Shown: positions 1-8,616 of the stretch, piece by piece
Layout of the letters: each line of letters opens with the position of its first letter
How positions within the stretch are numbered: position 1 is the stretch's first letter
Assembly (NCBI GenBank): GCA_017307505.1
Contig: JAFKEE010000019.1
Location: 248,001 to 312,000 of the forward strand
Source of the DNA: Acidobacteriota bacterium
Lineage (GTDB): Bacteria > Acidobacteriota > Terriglobia > Bryobacterales > Bryobacteraceae
Direction: 5' to 3'
DNA: 64,000 nt
Position numbers and translations under genes: made by a program
Notes under the pieces: generated by a model
What the model saw: the letters and a program-made list of their open reading frames with translations, nothing else
Database searches by the model: none
What the model was told of the DNA's origin: nothing

Positions 1-1601
1 TGGGTGAACTCGGCGTAGTTCTTCCCTGCTCCGCTTGCCAGATCCTGCGCGAAGGAGGTCAGGGAGTCGTAGTAGTAGGTGCCTTTCGCATTCGGCAGCA
101 TGTCGATCCAATCACGCGTTCTGGTGATGTCCGTCCCGAACATGAAGGTGTGAGCGCCGACGCTCATCCGGACGTTGTCCACGAACTGGTAACGGCGTTC
201 CCGCATGATGCCGCTGTCCTGGTTGCTTGCGCCGATGGTGCTTCCCAGCAGGTTGATGCCGATGCCTCCGGTGGAAAGCGAAGAGGCGGCAGGAAGGGTC
301 GCAATGCGATCCTGGAATACGCCCAGCCGCATTTCATTGGTGGAACTGGTGGTTGGAGCGCTGATCCACTCCAGCCGGGCATACTGCGTATCCTGTTTGG
401 TGCTGCCGTTGTCCAGCAGTCCGCCGTCGGTACTGACTGCCTGACCCTGCAGACCGAGGGGTGAGCGCGCCTGGGTCGCAAAGACAGAGAGGTTGAAGGT
501 ATTGCGATCGCTGCGCCGATAGTCCAGCCGCGCGAGTCCGGAGACGGTCCGCTCTGACCGCGGCACAAGCACATTCATCTGGTTCTGGATGAACTGGGTA
601 GCGGCCGCGCACTGGACTGCGGTGGCAGTGCAGGCGCTGGAATCCACTTGAGTCCCGGTGCTGTCGGTAAGGAGGGGATTCGTGATGCGGTTCAGCCGCT
701 GCCCGTGGCCGTCGGCCACTTCAAGATTGGTGAAGTAGAACAGCTTGGTGCGGGGCACGTTGCCCCCAAGGTTGAAGCCGAACTGATTGCGCTTGCCGAA
801 GAGCTGGTTGCCCAGCGCATAGCGGTCAGTAGCATTCAAGCTGTTGTTGCTGAAGTACTCATACAGGCCGCCGTGGAGTTCATTGCTTCCGCCTCGGGTC
901 ACCACATTCACGGCGCCGCCTTTGCCGTGCCCGAACTCGACCGGAGCGGCGGCGGCGAGGACTTCCATGCCCTGAACCGCATCCTGCGAGACGGGTCCGG
1001 CTGCGATGGAGCGTCTGGCGGAGTAAGTGTTCGTTGTCAGAATGCCGTCGGTGAAATAGGCATTGCCGGCGGAATCCCCGCGGATGGCCGGTGCGTTCTG
1101 CGTCAGATCGTAGTTCGTTACGGGTGAAAGAAGGATCAGGCTATCCCAGCGGCGTTGCTGGGTGGGCAGAAGCCGCAACTGGCGCTGGCTTAGCGCCACG
1201 CCGACAGGCTGCAGAGAGTTGTCCAACTGGACGTCTGCCGGAGTATCTGCGGTAGTGGTGGCCTCGTCCTGCGGCCGCATGGAGATATCAAAAGACGAGG
1301 GCTTGCCGGCCAGCACTTCAAACTCTTTGCTGTCCCAGTCCAGGTAGCGCTGGTGTGTGGCGCGCAAGCGGTAGCCGGTGGCGGGCGGAAGGCCGGTGAT
1401 TTCGAACACACCATCGTCGGTGCTGAGGAAACTGCGGGTCACTCCCAGCGCGGGATTGTCCAGGCTGAGTTCGGCGTCCGGCATGCCGACTCCCTGCTGA
1501 TCGACCACTCGTCCACGGACTACGCCCGAGCCCACAACCGACTGGGCCCAAGCGCCGGCGGAGTATAGACACACGAATAGCATTAGTAGAATTCGATTCA
1601 T
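1..1601 (-). CDS. TonB-dependent receptor, CarboxypepD_reg-like (partial, cut by window edge)
   Basis: This outer-membrane receptor takes up a ligand with TonB energy; the substrate is unknown. I translated the minus strand by hand: it is open from 1601 to the window edge, so only about 533 N-terminal residues are present. The protein begins with a signal peptide (MNRILLMLFVCLYSAGAWAQ). A carboxypeptidase-regulatory-like beta sandwich follows (VRGRVVDQQGVGMPDAELSL..., about residues 25-110). Next comes a plug domain with AIRGDSAGNAYFTDGI and the NVVTRGGSNELHGGLYEY stretch typical of Oar-like receptors, and then the start of the barrel. I chose the ATG at 1601 rather than the one at 1607 because a GAGG lies 8 bases upstream of it. 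Oar-like receptors usually exceed 1000 residues, so at least half is missing. Confidence 0.88.
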   Translation of the reverse strand, partial: MNRILLMLFVCLYSAGAWAQSVVGSGVVRGRVVDQQGVGMPDAELSLDNPALGVTRSFLSTDDGVFEITGLPPATGYRLRATHQRYLDWDSKEFEVLAGKPSSFDISMRPQDEATTTADTPADVQLDNSLQPVGVALSQRQLRLLPTQQRRWDSLILLSPVTNYDLTQNAPAIRGDSAGNAYFTDGILTTNTYSARRSIAAGPVSQDAVQGMEVLAAAAPVEFGHGKGGAVNVVTRGGSNELHGGLYEYFSNNSLNATDRYALGNQLFGKRNQFGFNLGGNVPRTKLFYFTNLEVADGHGQRLNRITNPLLTDSTGTQVDSSACTATAVQCAAATQFIQNQMNVLVPRSERTVSGLARLDYRRSDRNTFNLSVFATQARSPLGLQGQAVSTDGGLLDNGSTKQDTQYARLEWISAPTTSSTNEMRLGVFQDRIATLPAASSLSTGGIGINLLGSTIGASNQDSGIMRERRYQFVDNVRMSVGAHTFMFGTDITRTRDWIDMLPNAKGTYYYDSLTSFAQDLASGAGKNYAEFT

Positions 1602-2038
1602 AAACATAACCTCGGAGATGACCTAGTCAACGTATAGAAGTACGCGGGAAACCGGTGGTTTCGTGAGAAAAATGCTATTTACAGTACTTTACATCCGCTT
1701 AGCAATGACGGGATTTGGCCCGGCAGCAGGCGCTATGCCAGGCGGAAATTCACGCTGATGCCTGTGAATCCAGGGGTTTGTGTGGAGCAGCAAGGGACTG
1801 GCGCCTCGACTGAGGCGCTGCAGAATGCTGCATTGAGATGCACTTTATGGAATGGATTGGAGGGTCATTCTTAACAAATTTGACCGCACTTAAATTGACT
1901 TGGTCCTCAAGTACAAGGTAATGGCGCTGGATCGATACCGCCGGAGGGGAGCATTGATTGCGCCAGGCCGTCGTTGAGTTGTCGAGCGAAGGGGATGGGG
2001 CAGAGCCTTGCGGGAATGGCGATGCAGGGACCAGCTCG
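1602..2038. other. Intergenic region without a recognisable gene
   Basis: About 440 bases lie between the receptor start and the end of the DUF1275 gene, both on the minus strand. The part next to 1601 is AT-richer and should hold the receptor promoter, but I see no convincing -35/-10 pair. A minus-strand open frame across 1750-2160 runs into the DUF1275 coding region and has no domain-like sequence. No hairpin followed by a T tract was seen. Confidence 0.6.
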
Positions 2039-2752
2039 TTAGCGGGAAGGGGCTGTGGCTGAGAAGAGGGCGGCGGCGAGGAGCGCGATCCCACCGGAAA
2101 CAGCCAGCGGTACGGCGAGTCCGAAACGAAGCAGCAAGGCGCCTGCGGCCGCCCCGGCAAACATGAGGCCTACGGAGGCGAGGCGTCGGGTGATCCGGAG
2201 ATTGCCGCCGCCGGCCAGAGATGAGTCGGCCGCGATTCCTGTCAGCGTCAGGGTCAGCACCGTCGTGGTGAGGTCTGGCACGGCCAGCCGCCGTACGGTC
2301 GCGTTACGCAAGCCCATGGCCAAGGCGGTGAGGGCGATCACAGCATAGACGCTGCTGACAGGATTTCCGGACGAGATGTCGAATCCGATGGCGGCCAGCG
2401 CCGCCGCCAGTAGGAGGCCTGCTTCCGTCAGTACGGCGGTGACGAGCCACTGCGGGATCGCATGAGAAGCCATGGCCTTCGCGAGCCGGCCTCCGGCGAG
2501 CCCGCCAAGCAGGAACATCCCCAGGGAGGCCAAAGAACGAAAGATCGAAAGTCCTGGCGCGCCAGCCGCCGCAAATCCCAGGAACACGATGTTGCCGGTC
2601 ATATTCGCGGTGAACACATGGCCGAGCCCAAGAAAGCTCACGGCATCAATGAGACCCGTGCTGAACGTAAGCAGCAGTAGTGCAGCCTGTACAGAGATCG
2701 AGTCTTCCTTGCCGGATTCGTGCGCGACTTGGGTCACCGATGAGGGGTTCAT
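2039..2752 (-). CDS. YoaK/DUF1275 family membrane protein
   Basis: This is a predicted inner-membrane protein of the YoaK (DUF1275) family, whose function is not settled. It is 237 residues from the chosen ATG, the usual family length. The N-terminal stretch LLLLTFSTGLIDAVSFLGLG, then VFTANMTGN, is the family signature. About six hydrophobic segments follow, with a conserved AMGLRNATVRRLAVPDLTTTV block near residue 150. An in-frame GTG at 2860 would add 36 arginine-rich residues unlike the family, so the ATG at 2752 is preferred although its ribosome-binding site is weak. It lies downstream of the eCIS operon on the same strand after a 273-base gap and is probably not part of it. Confidence 0.85.
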   Translation of the reverse strand: MNPSSVTQVAHESGKEDSISVQAALLLLTFSTGLIDAVSFLGLGHVFTANMTGNIVFLGFAAAGAPGLSIFRSLASLGMFLLGGLAGGRLAKAMASHAIPQWLVTAVLTEAGLLLAAALAAIGFDISSGNPVSSVYAVIALTALAMGLRNATVRRLAVPDLTTTVLTLTLTGIAADSSLAGGGNLRITRRLASVGLMFAGAAAGALLLRFGLAVPLAVSGGIALLAAALFSATAPSR

Positions 2753-2964
2753 ACGTTTAAGGGATCGCTGGTTAGTCTGGCGACACACGTACAGTGGACA
2801 CCTGGAGCTTCCCGGACGGAGGTGCGCCGGGAAGAGGCGAGTCCGGCACGCGAGGCCCACTGGCGTGCCGCCGGATGGTTCGCAGGCGGCGTCCGCCCGC
2901 GATGGCGCAAGTAAACAGGGTGCGGCCTACCGCCCTCATGATCCTGAGTGTGAAGCAAGCAGTC

Positions 2965-2998
2965 CGGATCCGGTACCCCCGATGGGGGGTATCCGATC
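2965..2998. promoter_or_regulatory. GC-rich palindrome resembling a CsoR-type operator or a hairpin
   Basis: The sequence contains TACCCCC-GATG-GGGGGTA, an inverted repeat with 7-base arms, flanked by near-symmetric GGATC elements. It lies between the eCIS fibre stop and the DUF1275 start. C-tract/G-tract palindromes of this shape are known as operators of CsoR/RcnR-type metal or sulfur sensors. The same sequence could form an RNA hairpin that ends the eCIS transcript, but no T tract follows on the minus strand. No CsoR-like gene is present in the window. Confidence 0.4.
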
Positions 2999-3025
2999 CG
3001 TGGTTACTGTGGGTTTGAAGCGACC

Positions 3026-6000
3026 CTAGACATTCACAACAACGACAGCGACTTTACCGGACTCGAAGGGGATACCGGCCGTTTGGCCTCCGACCTCCGC
3101 GCCGGTGGGATCCGCTACGCGGACGAAGATTGGGAGCTTGTCTTTCGCGAGATCGGGAAACTCGCCGGCGGGCAGGGTGAAGATGGCAGAGCCCTGATCG
3201 TTGAGGGAGAGGGGCGGCCGGCGCTCTCTCAGTTTGCCGGAAGCGTCATTGACGGAGACAGTGTATCCGCGGGTCGGCTTGCCATCCTTGCGCGCGACGT
3301 TGACCTGCAGGATGAAGGCGTTGGGATCGGTCCTGGAGACTTTGTCGGCGACCTCAAGCCGGTCCTTCGTGCTTTGCGAGATGGAGGCCTGGTAGAGCAG
3401 CCGGGCGCGGCGTTGCGGATCCTCTTCGGCCTTGGCGAGTTTGGCCAGCCGGGCGGCTCGTTTGCTCGGATCCTCCTGGCCTACCGCCTGGACGGTGAGC
3501 GGTGCATCGAGGGCGATGAAGCCGACTCCCGTGACAGGCGCAGGTTGGGCCGTGGGCGGGAAATTGACGGCGGCACACTTGAGCAGGGTGGCGAGCTGAG
3601 GCCGGATCAGGTTGAGATTGATCGCGGTCAAGGCTCCGCTGAAATCCAGGCAGTGGGTGGACTGGTTTCCTGTTGCTGTGAGAAGCTCGCCCTTGGCCCG
3701 GCAGGAGAAACGGAAGGTCTCCACCGGGCTTTCCACGAAGCGGTTATCCGTGATTCGGAGTGTCGTCGCCTCCAGCACCGCGTTGAACTGGATGCGGGCG
3801 TCCTTGGCGATCCGGACACGCAACTGATTCGCATGGAAACCGAGATCGTCCAGGGCCTGGATCCGCACCGACATGGCGGACTCGCCGTCTCCTACGCCTC
3901 CAGTGGGCAACAGCAGCGTGCACTGATTGTGGGCGAACAGAACTTCGCCGCCGACTAGCGGGTTGGCCTGGGCCTGTTCCTCGCCGGCCGGCACGTAGAC
4001 TGCGTAGTTCGACGAGAGGGACGCAAACCCCGCGGCTGAAGACTTGAATTCGTCGACTCCGGCGTTGTTGATATGTACCGTGGCGGCGAGCTTCAGTGCG
4101 CTCGCGTTTATACCAAGCCGTGTCAGGGTGTTTCCGGTGAACCGCATCCGGCCGAATCCGGCCGCATAGACGGTCGTGCCGAAATCGCTGCGTACCTGAT
4201 TGCCGCTGACATCGAGCGCGGGCCAGGAATCGATGAACTGGCCATCGCCGCTGGAGGGCGTCGCGTTGGCCACGTAGATTCCGAGTTGGACTCGCTTTTC
4301 GTTGTCGACACCGTTGCCTTCGATCCGATTGTTCCGGATGACGGCCCCGGCTGCGTTACCCAACAGGATGGCCGTGGTCTCGGCCACCGTATTGCCCACG
4401 ATGTCGTTGTCGAGGATGGAGACGTGGCCCACGTCCAGCAGCTCAATCAGGCCAGGCGCCACGATGGCGGCCCGGGCCGATTTTCCGCGTCCGCTGTTGA
4501 GGATTGCATTGCGTTCGATGCGCAGATCGCGCAGCTCCATATTCATGCCCGAGGAAGAGATCGCCGAGCCAGCAAGTCCCTGAAATCGATTGGAGTCTAT
4601 GACGACCTGCTGGATTGTGGAGAGCTTGCCGTCGTCCGACTTGTCCTGCTCCAGCGTGATGCCGCCCGCCAGGAAGGGTCCGAAAGAGTTGCGCCGGATC
4701 TCCAGGCCTTCGGTGAAGCCTGTGACGAAGAGGCCGCCATCGCCCTCGTGCGAGCCTTCGAGGCCAAGGAACTGGTTGTCGAGAAGCCGGACCTGAAGGC
4801 CGGCCACGGAAACACAGTTGGTCTTTGCCTTATCCAGGGAAACAAATGCATTCTCACGAATCTGGATCTCGCGCCCGTTGGCAACCAGGACGGCGGGCTG
4901 CTCGAGCAACTCCTCAAAGCGGATCCCACTGATGACGACACGATTGCGGTCCTTCAACAGGAACCCGCCCTGCGGCGCGCGAACGATGGTGGCCGGGCCA
5001 CAGCCACGGATGATGACCTTGTCGCGAACCAACGGCAGGAGCCCCGGCAGATCGTAGGTGCCCTGCTGGATGCAGATGATCGCCGTGGGCGTCTGCTCAC
5101 CCACCCAGGGCGGCAGATTCGTAATAGCCTCCACAATGGACTGGAACTGCCCGTGACTGGTCTTCCCGTCGCCCACGGTGAGGACGCAGCAGCAACCGCA
5201 ATCGCCGCCCTCCGGCAGATCGGTGAGCGGCGGGAACTCCGGCGCACAATCCACCACCTGCTTGGGCGTCTGGGCCGTACCGCTGGTCCAATCGATGAGA
5301 GCCAGGCAGCAGTAGTGGCGTTCAATGCCGCGGACCGGTTGCGGAGCATCCACCAGGGCCTGTGGTTCGACATCGCGCGTGGCGACGCGGGCGGACCAGA
5401 TCCAGTAGTCGAGCTCATGGAAGTATTGGACGCCGGTGGATCCGCCATTCTCGTCGAAGAACTTGATGCTCAGGCCGCTGCCATCGTCGAGAGGGTTCGC
5501 GGCGTTGAGGGCGATGGTCTTGGCGGCGGCATCCCAGCGGCGCAGGAACGGCGCGCTGGGCACCACGACCGCGGCGGAGAGCTTCACCGTGAACATTCCG
5601 TCCGGCTTTGCCACGGGGGCTTCGGTAATCTGGGCAACTGCGTTGCGGAAGCCGCCGAGTTCGGTCTCTTCACCGCAGAGTTCGACCCAATCTCCTTTGT
5701 GCAGCTGAATGACCTGGTCGTTGCCTAACGACTGAACCGTGATCTCCGTATTTGGCGGGATCTTCTGTTTGGCGTCCTCCATCACCCGCACAGTGAATGC
5801 GCCATTCTCAGTGGACCACTTGAAGGTGGCAACACCGGCTGTGCCCGGATCATGGATCTGAACGCGGTAGAGGCGATTCTCCGCTCCGCCGTAGCCGCCG
5901 GTTTGCGGCTCTTCGCACGGCTTGTTCACCGGCGGGGTGGAGAGCACGAAGAGCTGCAGTGTGCCGCGCGTCTTCACGGGCCGGTCGGCTTTGAGCTTCG

Positions 6001-6628
6001 TGCAAGCGGCCTCACAATCGGCCACGTTCCCGATGCCGGGATAGAGCTTGACCTGCGCGACGGTCCGGAGGCGGGTGCAGGTATCGGGGCCACCCAGCGC
6101 GCGCTCGCGCACCCACGAGGCATCCACAGGTGCGTCGGGAAAGTCAGCCGTGCGGTTGGAGGCGTCCCGCAGAGCCTCTTCATTCAGCGCCGTGATGTGA
6201 CGGTTCCAAACCTCCAGGTAGACCAGATCCCGGCGGGCTGTCGTGATCTTGGTGGGATCGAAGCCGAGCCACGACCCAGCTCCAAATGCAGCTTCCCATT
6301 CCGCCTTCTGCCATACGGGCCAATCGAGCTGATTGTTGAAATCGCGCTGTTTGGCGTTCTCCGCGAGCAGCCCCCCGGCATAGAACCTACCCTTGGAGAA
6401 CTCGATTTTCGGCCCGGCCGGCACGGTCACTTTGAAGCCGCCGACCGCTGGATCCTTGGGCCGGCCGCACTTGCCGATGACGTCGATGGTCTCCACGGCG
6501 AGGCGGCGCAGCAGGATCTCCACCATGTTGTTCCAATCGGCATCGAGGCCGACACGGCCCTGTTGCTGCAGAACGGCGGAATAGTGGTTCCGGGAATCGA
6601 ACGTCAATCGGCTGAAATCGCCATTCAT
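3026..6628 (-). CDS. eCIS tail-fibre-like protein: DUF6519, parallel beta-helix and Ig-like end
   Basis: This is the last and largest gene of the eCIS operon (1200 residues), probably a surface fibre or receptor-binding appendage on the baseplate. The N-terminal 450 residues match the DUF6519 type (NGDFSRLTFDSRNHYSAVLQ and QGRVGLDADWN at the very start). After a CGCCC cluster near residue 480 come hundreds of residues of short repeating hydrophobic steps rich in N and G (VIIRGCGPATI, VVISGIRFEEL, LEIRRNSFGPF), as in a right-handed parallel beta-helix of the NosD/pectate-lyase type. The last 110 residues look like an Ig-like domain. A GAGGAG lies 7 bases before the ATG. The fibre role is inferred from position and fold; a carbohydrate-active role is an alternative. 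Confidence 0.8.
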   Translation of the reverse strand: MNGDFSRLTFDSRNHYSAVLQQQGRVGLDADWNNMVEILLRRLAVETIDVIGKCGRPKDPAVGGFKVTVPAGPKIEFSKGRFYAGGLLAENAKQRDFNNQLDWPVWQKAEWEAAFGAGSWLGFDPTKITTARRDLVYLEVWNRHITALNEEALRDASNRTADFPDAPVDASWVRERALGGPDTCTRLRTVAQVKLYPGIGNVADCEAACTKLKADRPVKTRGTLQLFVLSTPPVNKPCEEPQTGGYGGAENRLYRVQIHDPGTAGVATFKWSTENGAFTVRVMEDAKQKIPPNTEITVQSLGNDQVIQLHKGDWVELCGEETELGGFRNAVAQITEAPVAKPDGMFTVKLSAAVVVPSAPFLRRWDAAAKTIALNAANPLDDGSGLSIKFFDENGGSTGVQYFHELDYWIWSARVATRDVEPQALVDAPQPVRGIERHYCCLALIDWTSGTAQTPKQVVDCAPEFPPLTDLPEGGDCGCCCVLTVGDGKTSHGQFQSIVEAITNLPPWVGEQTPTAIICIQQGTYDLPGLLPLVRDKVIIRGCGPATIVRAPQGGFLLKDRNRVVISGIRFEELLEQPAVLVANGREIQIRENAFVSLDKAKTNCVSVAGLQVRLLDNQFLGLEGSHEGDGGLFVTGFTEGLEIRRNSFGPFLAGGITLEQDKSDDGKLSTIQQVVIDSNRFQGLAGSAISSSGMNMELRDLRIERNAILNSGRGKSARAAIVAPGLIELLDVGHVSILDNDIVGNTVAETTAILLGNAAGAVIRNNRIEGNGVDNEKRVQLGIYVANATPSSGDGQFIDSWPALDVSGNQVRSDFGTTVYAAGFGRMRFTGNTLTRLGINASALKLAATVHINNAGVDEFKSSAAGFASLSSNYAVYVPAGEEQAQANPLVGGEVLFAHNQCTLLLPTGGVGDGESAMSVRIQALDDLGFHANQLRVRIAKDARIQFNAVLEATTLRITDNRFVESPVETFRFSCRAKGELLTATGNQSTHCLDFSGALTAINLNLIRPQLATLLKCAAVNFPPTAQPAPVTGVGFIALDAPLTVQAVGQEDPSKRAARLAKLAKAEEDPQRRARLLYQASISQSTKDRLEVADKVSRTDPNAFILQVNVARKDGKPTRGYTVSVNDASGKLRERRPPLSLNDQGSAIFTLPAGEFPDLAKDKLPIFVRVADPTGAEVGGQTAGIPFESGKVAVVVVNV

Positions 6629-6643
6629 GGTGAATCTCCTCGC

Positions 6644-8614
6644 TCAGGTCACAAAAACGATGGCCGGCTGCAGGCCGGCGGGCAGGTACTCAGACAGCCG
6701 CAGGGTGAGGTGCTCCAGGCGGCGCGGAGCTCCTAGCGATGCCCAGACTCCGATTTCGCGGCCGTCGGTTCCTCCGGCAGAGATAGCCGTTGGACAATCG
6801 AGCGCCAGTTGCGTGTATCCGGGCGCACTGAAAAGCGTGGTGGTAAAAACAGGTGGCGGGCTGGACGGAGCACATTCATAGCGCCGGGGCACATCCGAAC
6901 CGGGTCCGAAGTAAGAGAAGCGCACGCAGCCTTCCTGGCGCATGAGAACCTTGGTCGTGCCCCGAACGAGCGCCTCGCTCGCCTCCAGCTTGATGCAGCT
7001 GAAGTCGCCCAGGATGGTGGAGCGCAGCACGACTGCCGGAGGTCCCCCTGCCAGCGCGGGTTGCGCGAACGGCTGAGCGTCCACTATGGAGTCGCTGAGG
7101 GTGAAACAGTCCATTGCGTCAGGCAGCTTGAGCAGGCCGGTGATGCAGTGATCGAGGGCCAACTGAACGCCGTTGCCGGGTGACTCCACCTGCAGAGTGA
7201 CGCCGGCCGGGCGGGCGGTGACACCGTCCTCGCCGGTGCCGCCGCCGGGGTCGAGGGTACAGTCCTGGAAGCTCACGGTCTCTATGCCCTTCGGGATGAG
7301 CAGCGTGCGGCCGGCTCCCGTGAACAGGATGCCGCTGACTTCCAGGTGCTTCCCGGCGGTGGGTCCTACAAAGGCCTGCTGTGTGTTGGAAAGTACGATG
7401 GTGGGCCGCTGGCCGCTGGCGGCACGCACGATGAGGGTGGTGAACGTGCCTGGAAGAACCCAATTCTTCGGCTCGGCGTAGGTCCGGCTATCTGTGATCT
7501 CGACGATGCGAACGGCCGCGGTTGAGGCGGCGAGTTGAGCCAAGGCATCGCTTACGTTCTTCACGGCTCCGTTCTTGGAGACTTGAACGATTGCCGCGCC
7601 AGGGTTGCTGTAGCGGCGCTCATAGGCCCCGCCGCCTACATTGCCACTGAATCCGAAGTAGTAATCCACTGTGACTACGGTTCCGGCCTTCAACGGAATA
7701 TCGGAGCCCACGAGGATCCTGCCCAGCTTCACATCCACTGCGATCTTTGTGGTGTCCGGCGACACCCAGGCACACAGGTTCGCGGGGATTACGGGCCTGG
7801 CCGTGGGCACGCCGTTTTCGTAGATCGTGAAGCCCAGGGGGGTGTGGATGTAGGCAGCCGGGTCTTCCCGGAACCTCACGGGCGATATCGGAGCCATCAC
7901 GTTGTCTTCCCCTGTACGCGGCCAGTCCGCGCTGACTCCGCGCTCAAGCGGTTCGGGTGATTGGAAGAGAGGAAGGGGCTGCCCCAAGGCGTTGAAGTGA
8001 TAGGCTCCGGGCTTCGCCGCCACCGGCTTGGCCTCGACACCTCGCAGGGGGATGGCGCGCAACCGCCAGAGGAAGAAGCCGATCTTGCGAATGTTGTGCC
8101 AGCCCCGTTTCTGTGTTGAGGGTCGCAGATCGGCAGTGTGCTGGCAGCGATCGAAGGCGCCGCCGATTCGTGCCAGGGCCGAGCGGTCCCGCAGATCCAC
8201 AGTATTCAGGCAGTCCATCCGGAAGTGGATCATGCTCTGGTTCCACTGCAGCCGTTCAAAGAATTCGGCCACGCGGCAGGAGTAGCCGGTGACGTCGCCG
8301 GCCAGGGTTTCCAGTTGCGGGACGGTCCCCTTGCGGCGGCGGTAAGCGATGGTGCGGGCCACTTCACGGCGATTGTTCGCCGGGTCATCGTCAATGAGAT
8401 TCAGGGCAATGAGATCGGCCAGGTACGGTAGCAGCGCATCGTCGCAGGTCTCCGCGAAGAAGCTGTTCCAGAGCCGGGTGATGTCGTCGTAAACGATCTG
8501 GCCCTGTTTTTCAGCGGCGGAGAGCAGGGCTTCCAGCGGTTTGCCGCGTTCGTAGTCGGAACGACGCAGGTAATCGGGCAGCAGGCTGTAGAGATCGGTC
8601 GATCGCGGCGGCAT
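6644..8614 (-). CDS. eCIS phage-tail-protein-I-like baseplate protein with C-terminal beta-helix
   Basis: This 656-residue protein probably sits at the edge of the baseplate and joins it to the fibre. The N-terminal 150 residues (YSLLPDYLRRSD, FAETCDDALLPYLADLI, RREVARTIAYRRRKGTVPQLETLA) match the tail protein I type domain (TIGR02242) found in eCIS loci. From about residue 430 the sequence turns into beta-helix-like repeats (LEVSGILFTGAGRTLLI, ETVSFQDCTLDPGG) similar to those in the next gene. An open frame continues upstream to 8803 but overlaps the preceding gene and has no domain character, so the ATG at 8614 is chosen. It starts 2 bases after the upstream stop. Confidence 0.85.
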   Translation of the reverse strand: MPPRSTDLYSLLPDYLRRSDYERGKPLEALLSAAEKQGQIVYDDITRLWNSFFAETCDDALLPYLADLIALNLIDDDPANNRREVARTIAYRRRKGTVPQLETLAGDVTGYSCRVAEFFERLQWNQSMIHFRMDCLNTVDLRDRSALARIGGAFDRCQHTADLRPSTQKRGWHNIRKIGFFLWRLRAIPLRGVEAKPVAAKPGAYHFNALGQPLPLFQSPEPLERGVSADWPRTGEDNVMAPISPVRFREDPAAYIHTPLGFTIYENGVPTARPVIPANLCAWVSPDTTKIAVDVKLGRILVGSDIPLKAGTVVTVDYYFGFSGNVGGGAYERRYSNPGAAIVQVSKNGAVKNVSDALAQLAASTAAVRIVEITDSRTYAEPKNWVLPGTFTTLIVRAASGQRPTIVLSNTQQAFVGPTAGKHLEVSGILFTGAGRTLLIPKGIETVSFQDCTLDPGGGTGEDGVTARPAGVTLQVESPGNGVQLALDHCITGLLKLPDAMDCFTLSDSIVDAQPFAQPALAGGPPAVVLRSTILGDFSCIKLEASEALVRGTTKVLMRQEGCVRFSYFGPGSDVPRRYECAPSSPPPVFTTTLFSAPGYTQLALDCPTAISAGGTDGREIGVWASLGAPRRLEHLTLRLSEYLPAGLQPAIVFVT

Positions 8615-8616
8615 GG

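Noticed and set aside
1750-2160. A 136-codon minus-strand frame between the receptor and DUF1275 genes
   Set aside because: It overlaps the end of the DUF1275 gene in another frame, is serine/proline-rich and has no ribosome-binding site or domain.
4073-5728. A 551-codon open frame on the plus strand inside the eCIS fibre gene
   Set aside because: It is an antisense frame kept open by GC-rich third positions; the sequence is low in hydrophobic order and has no domain, while the minus strand encodes a clear DUF6519/beta-helix protein.
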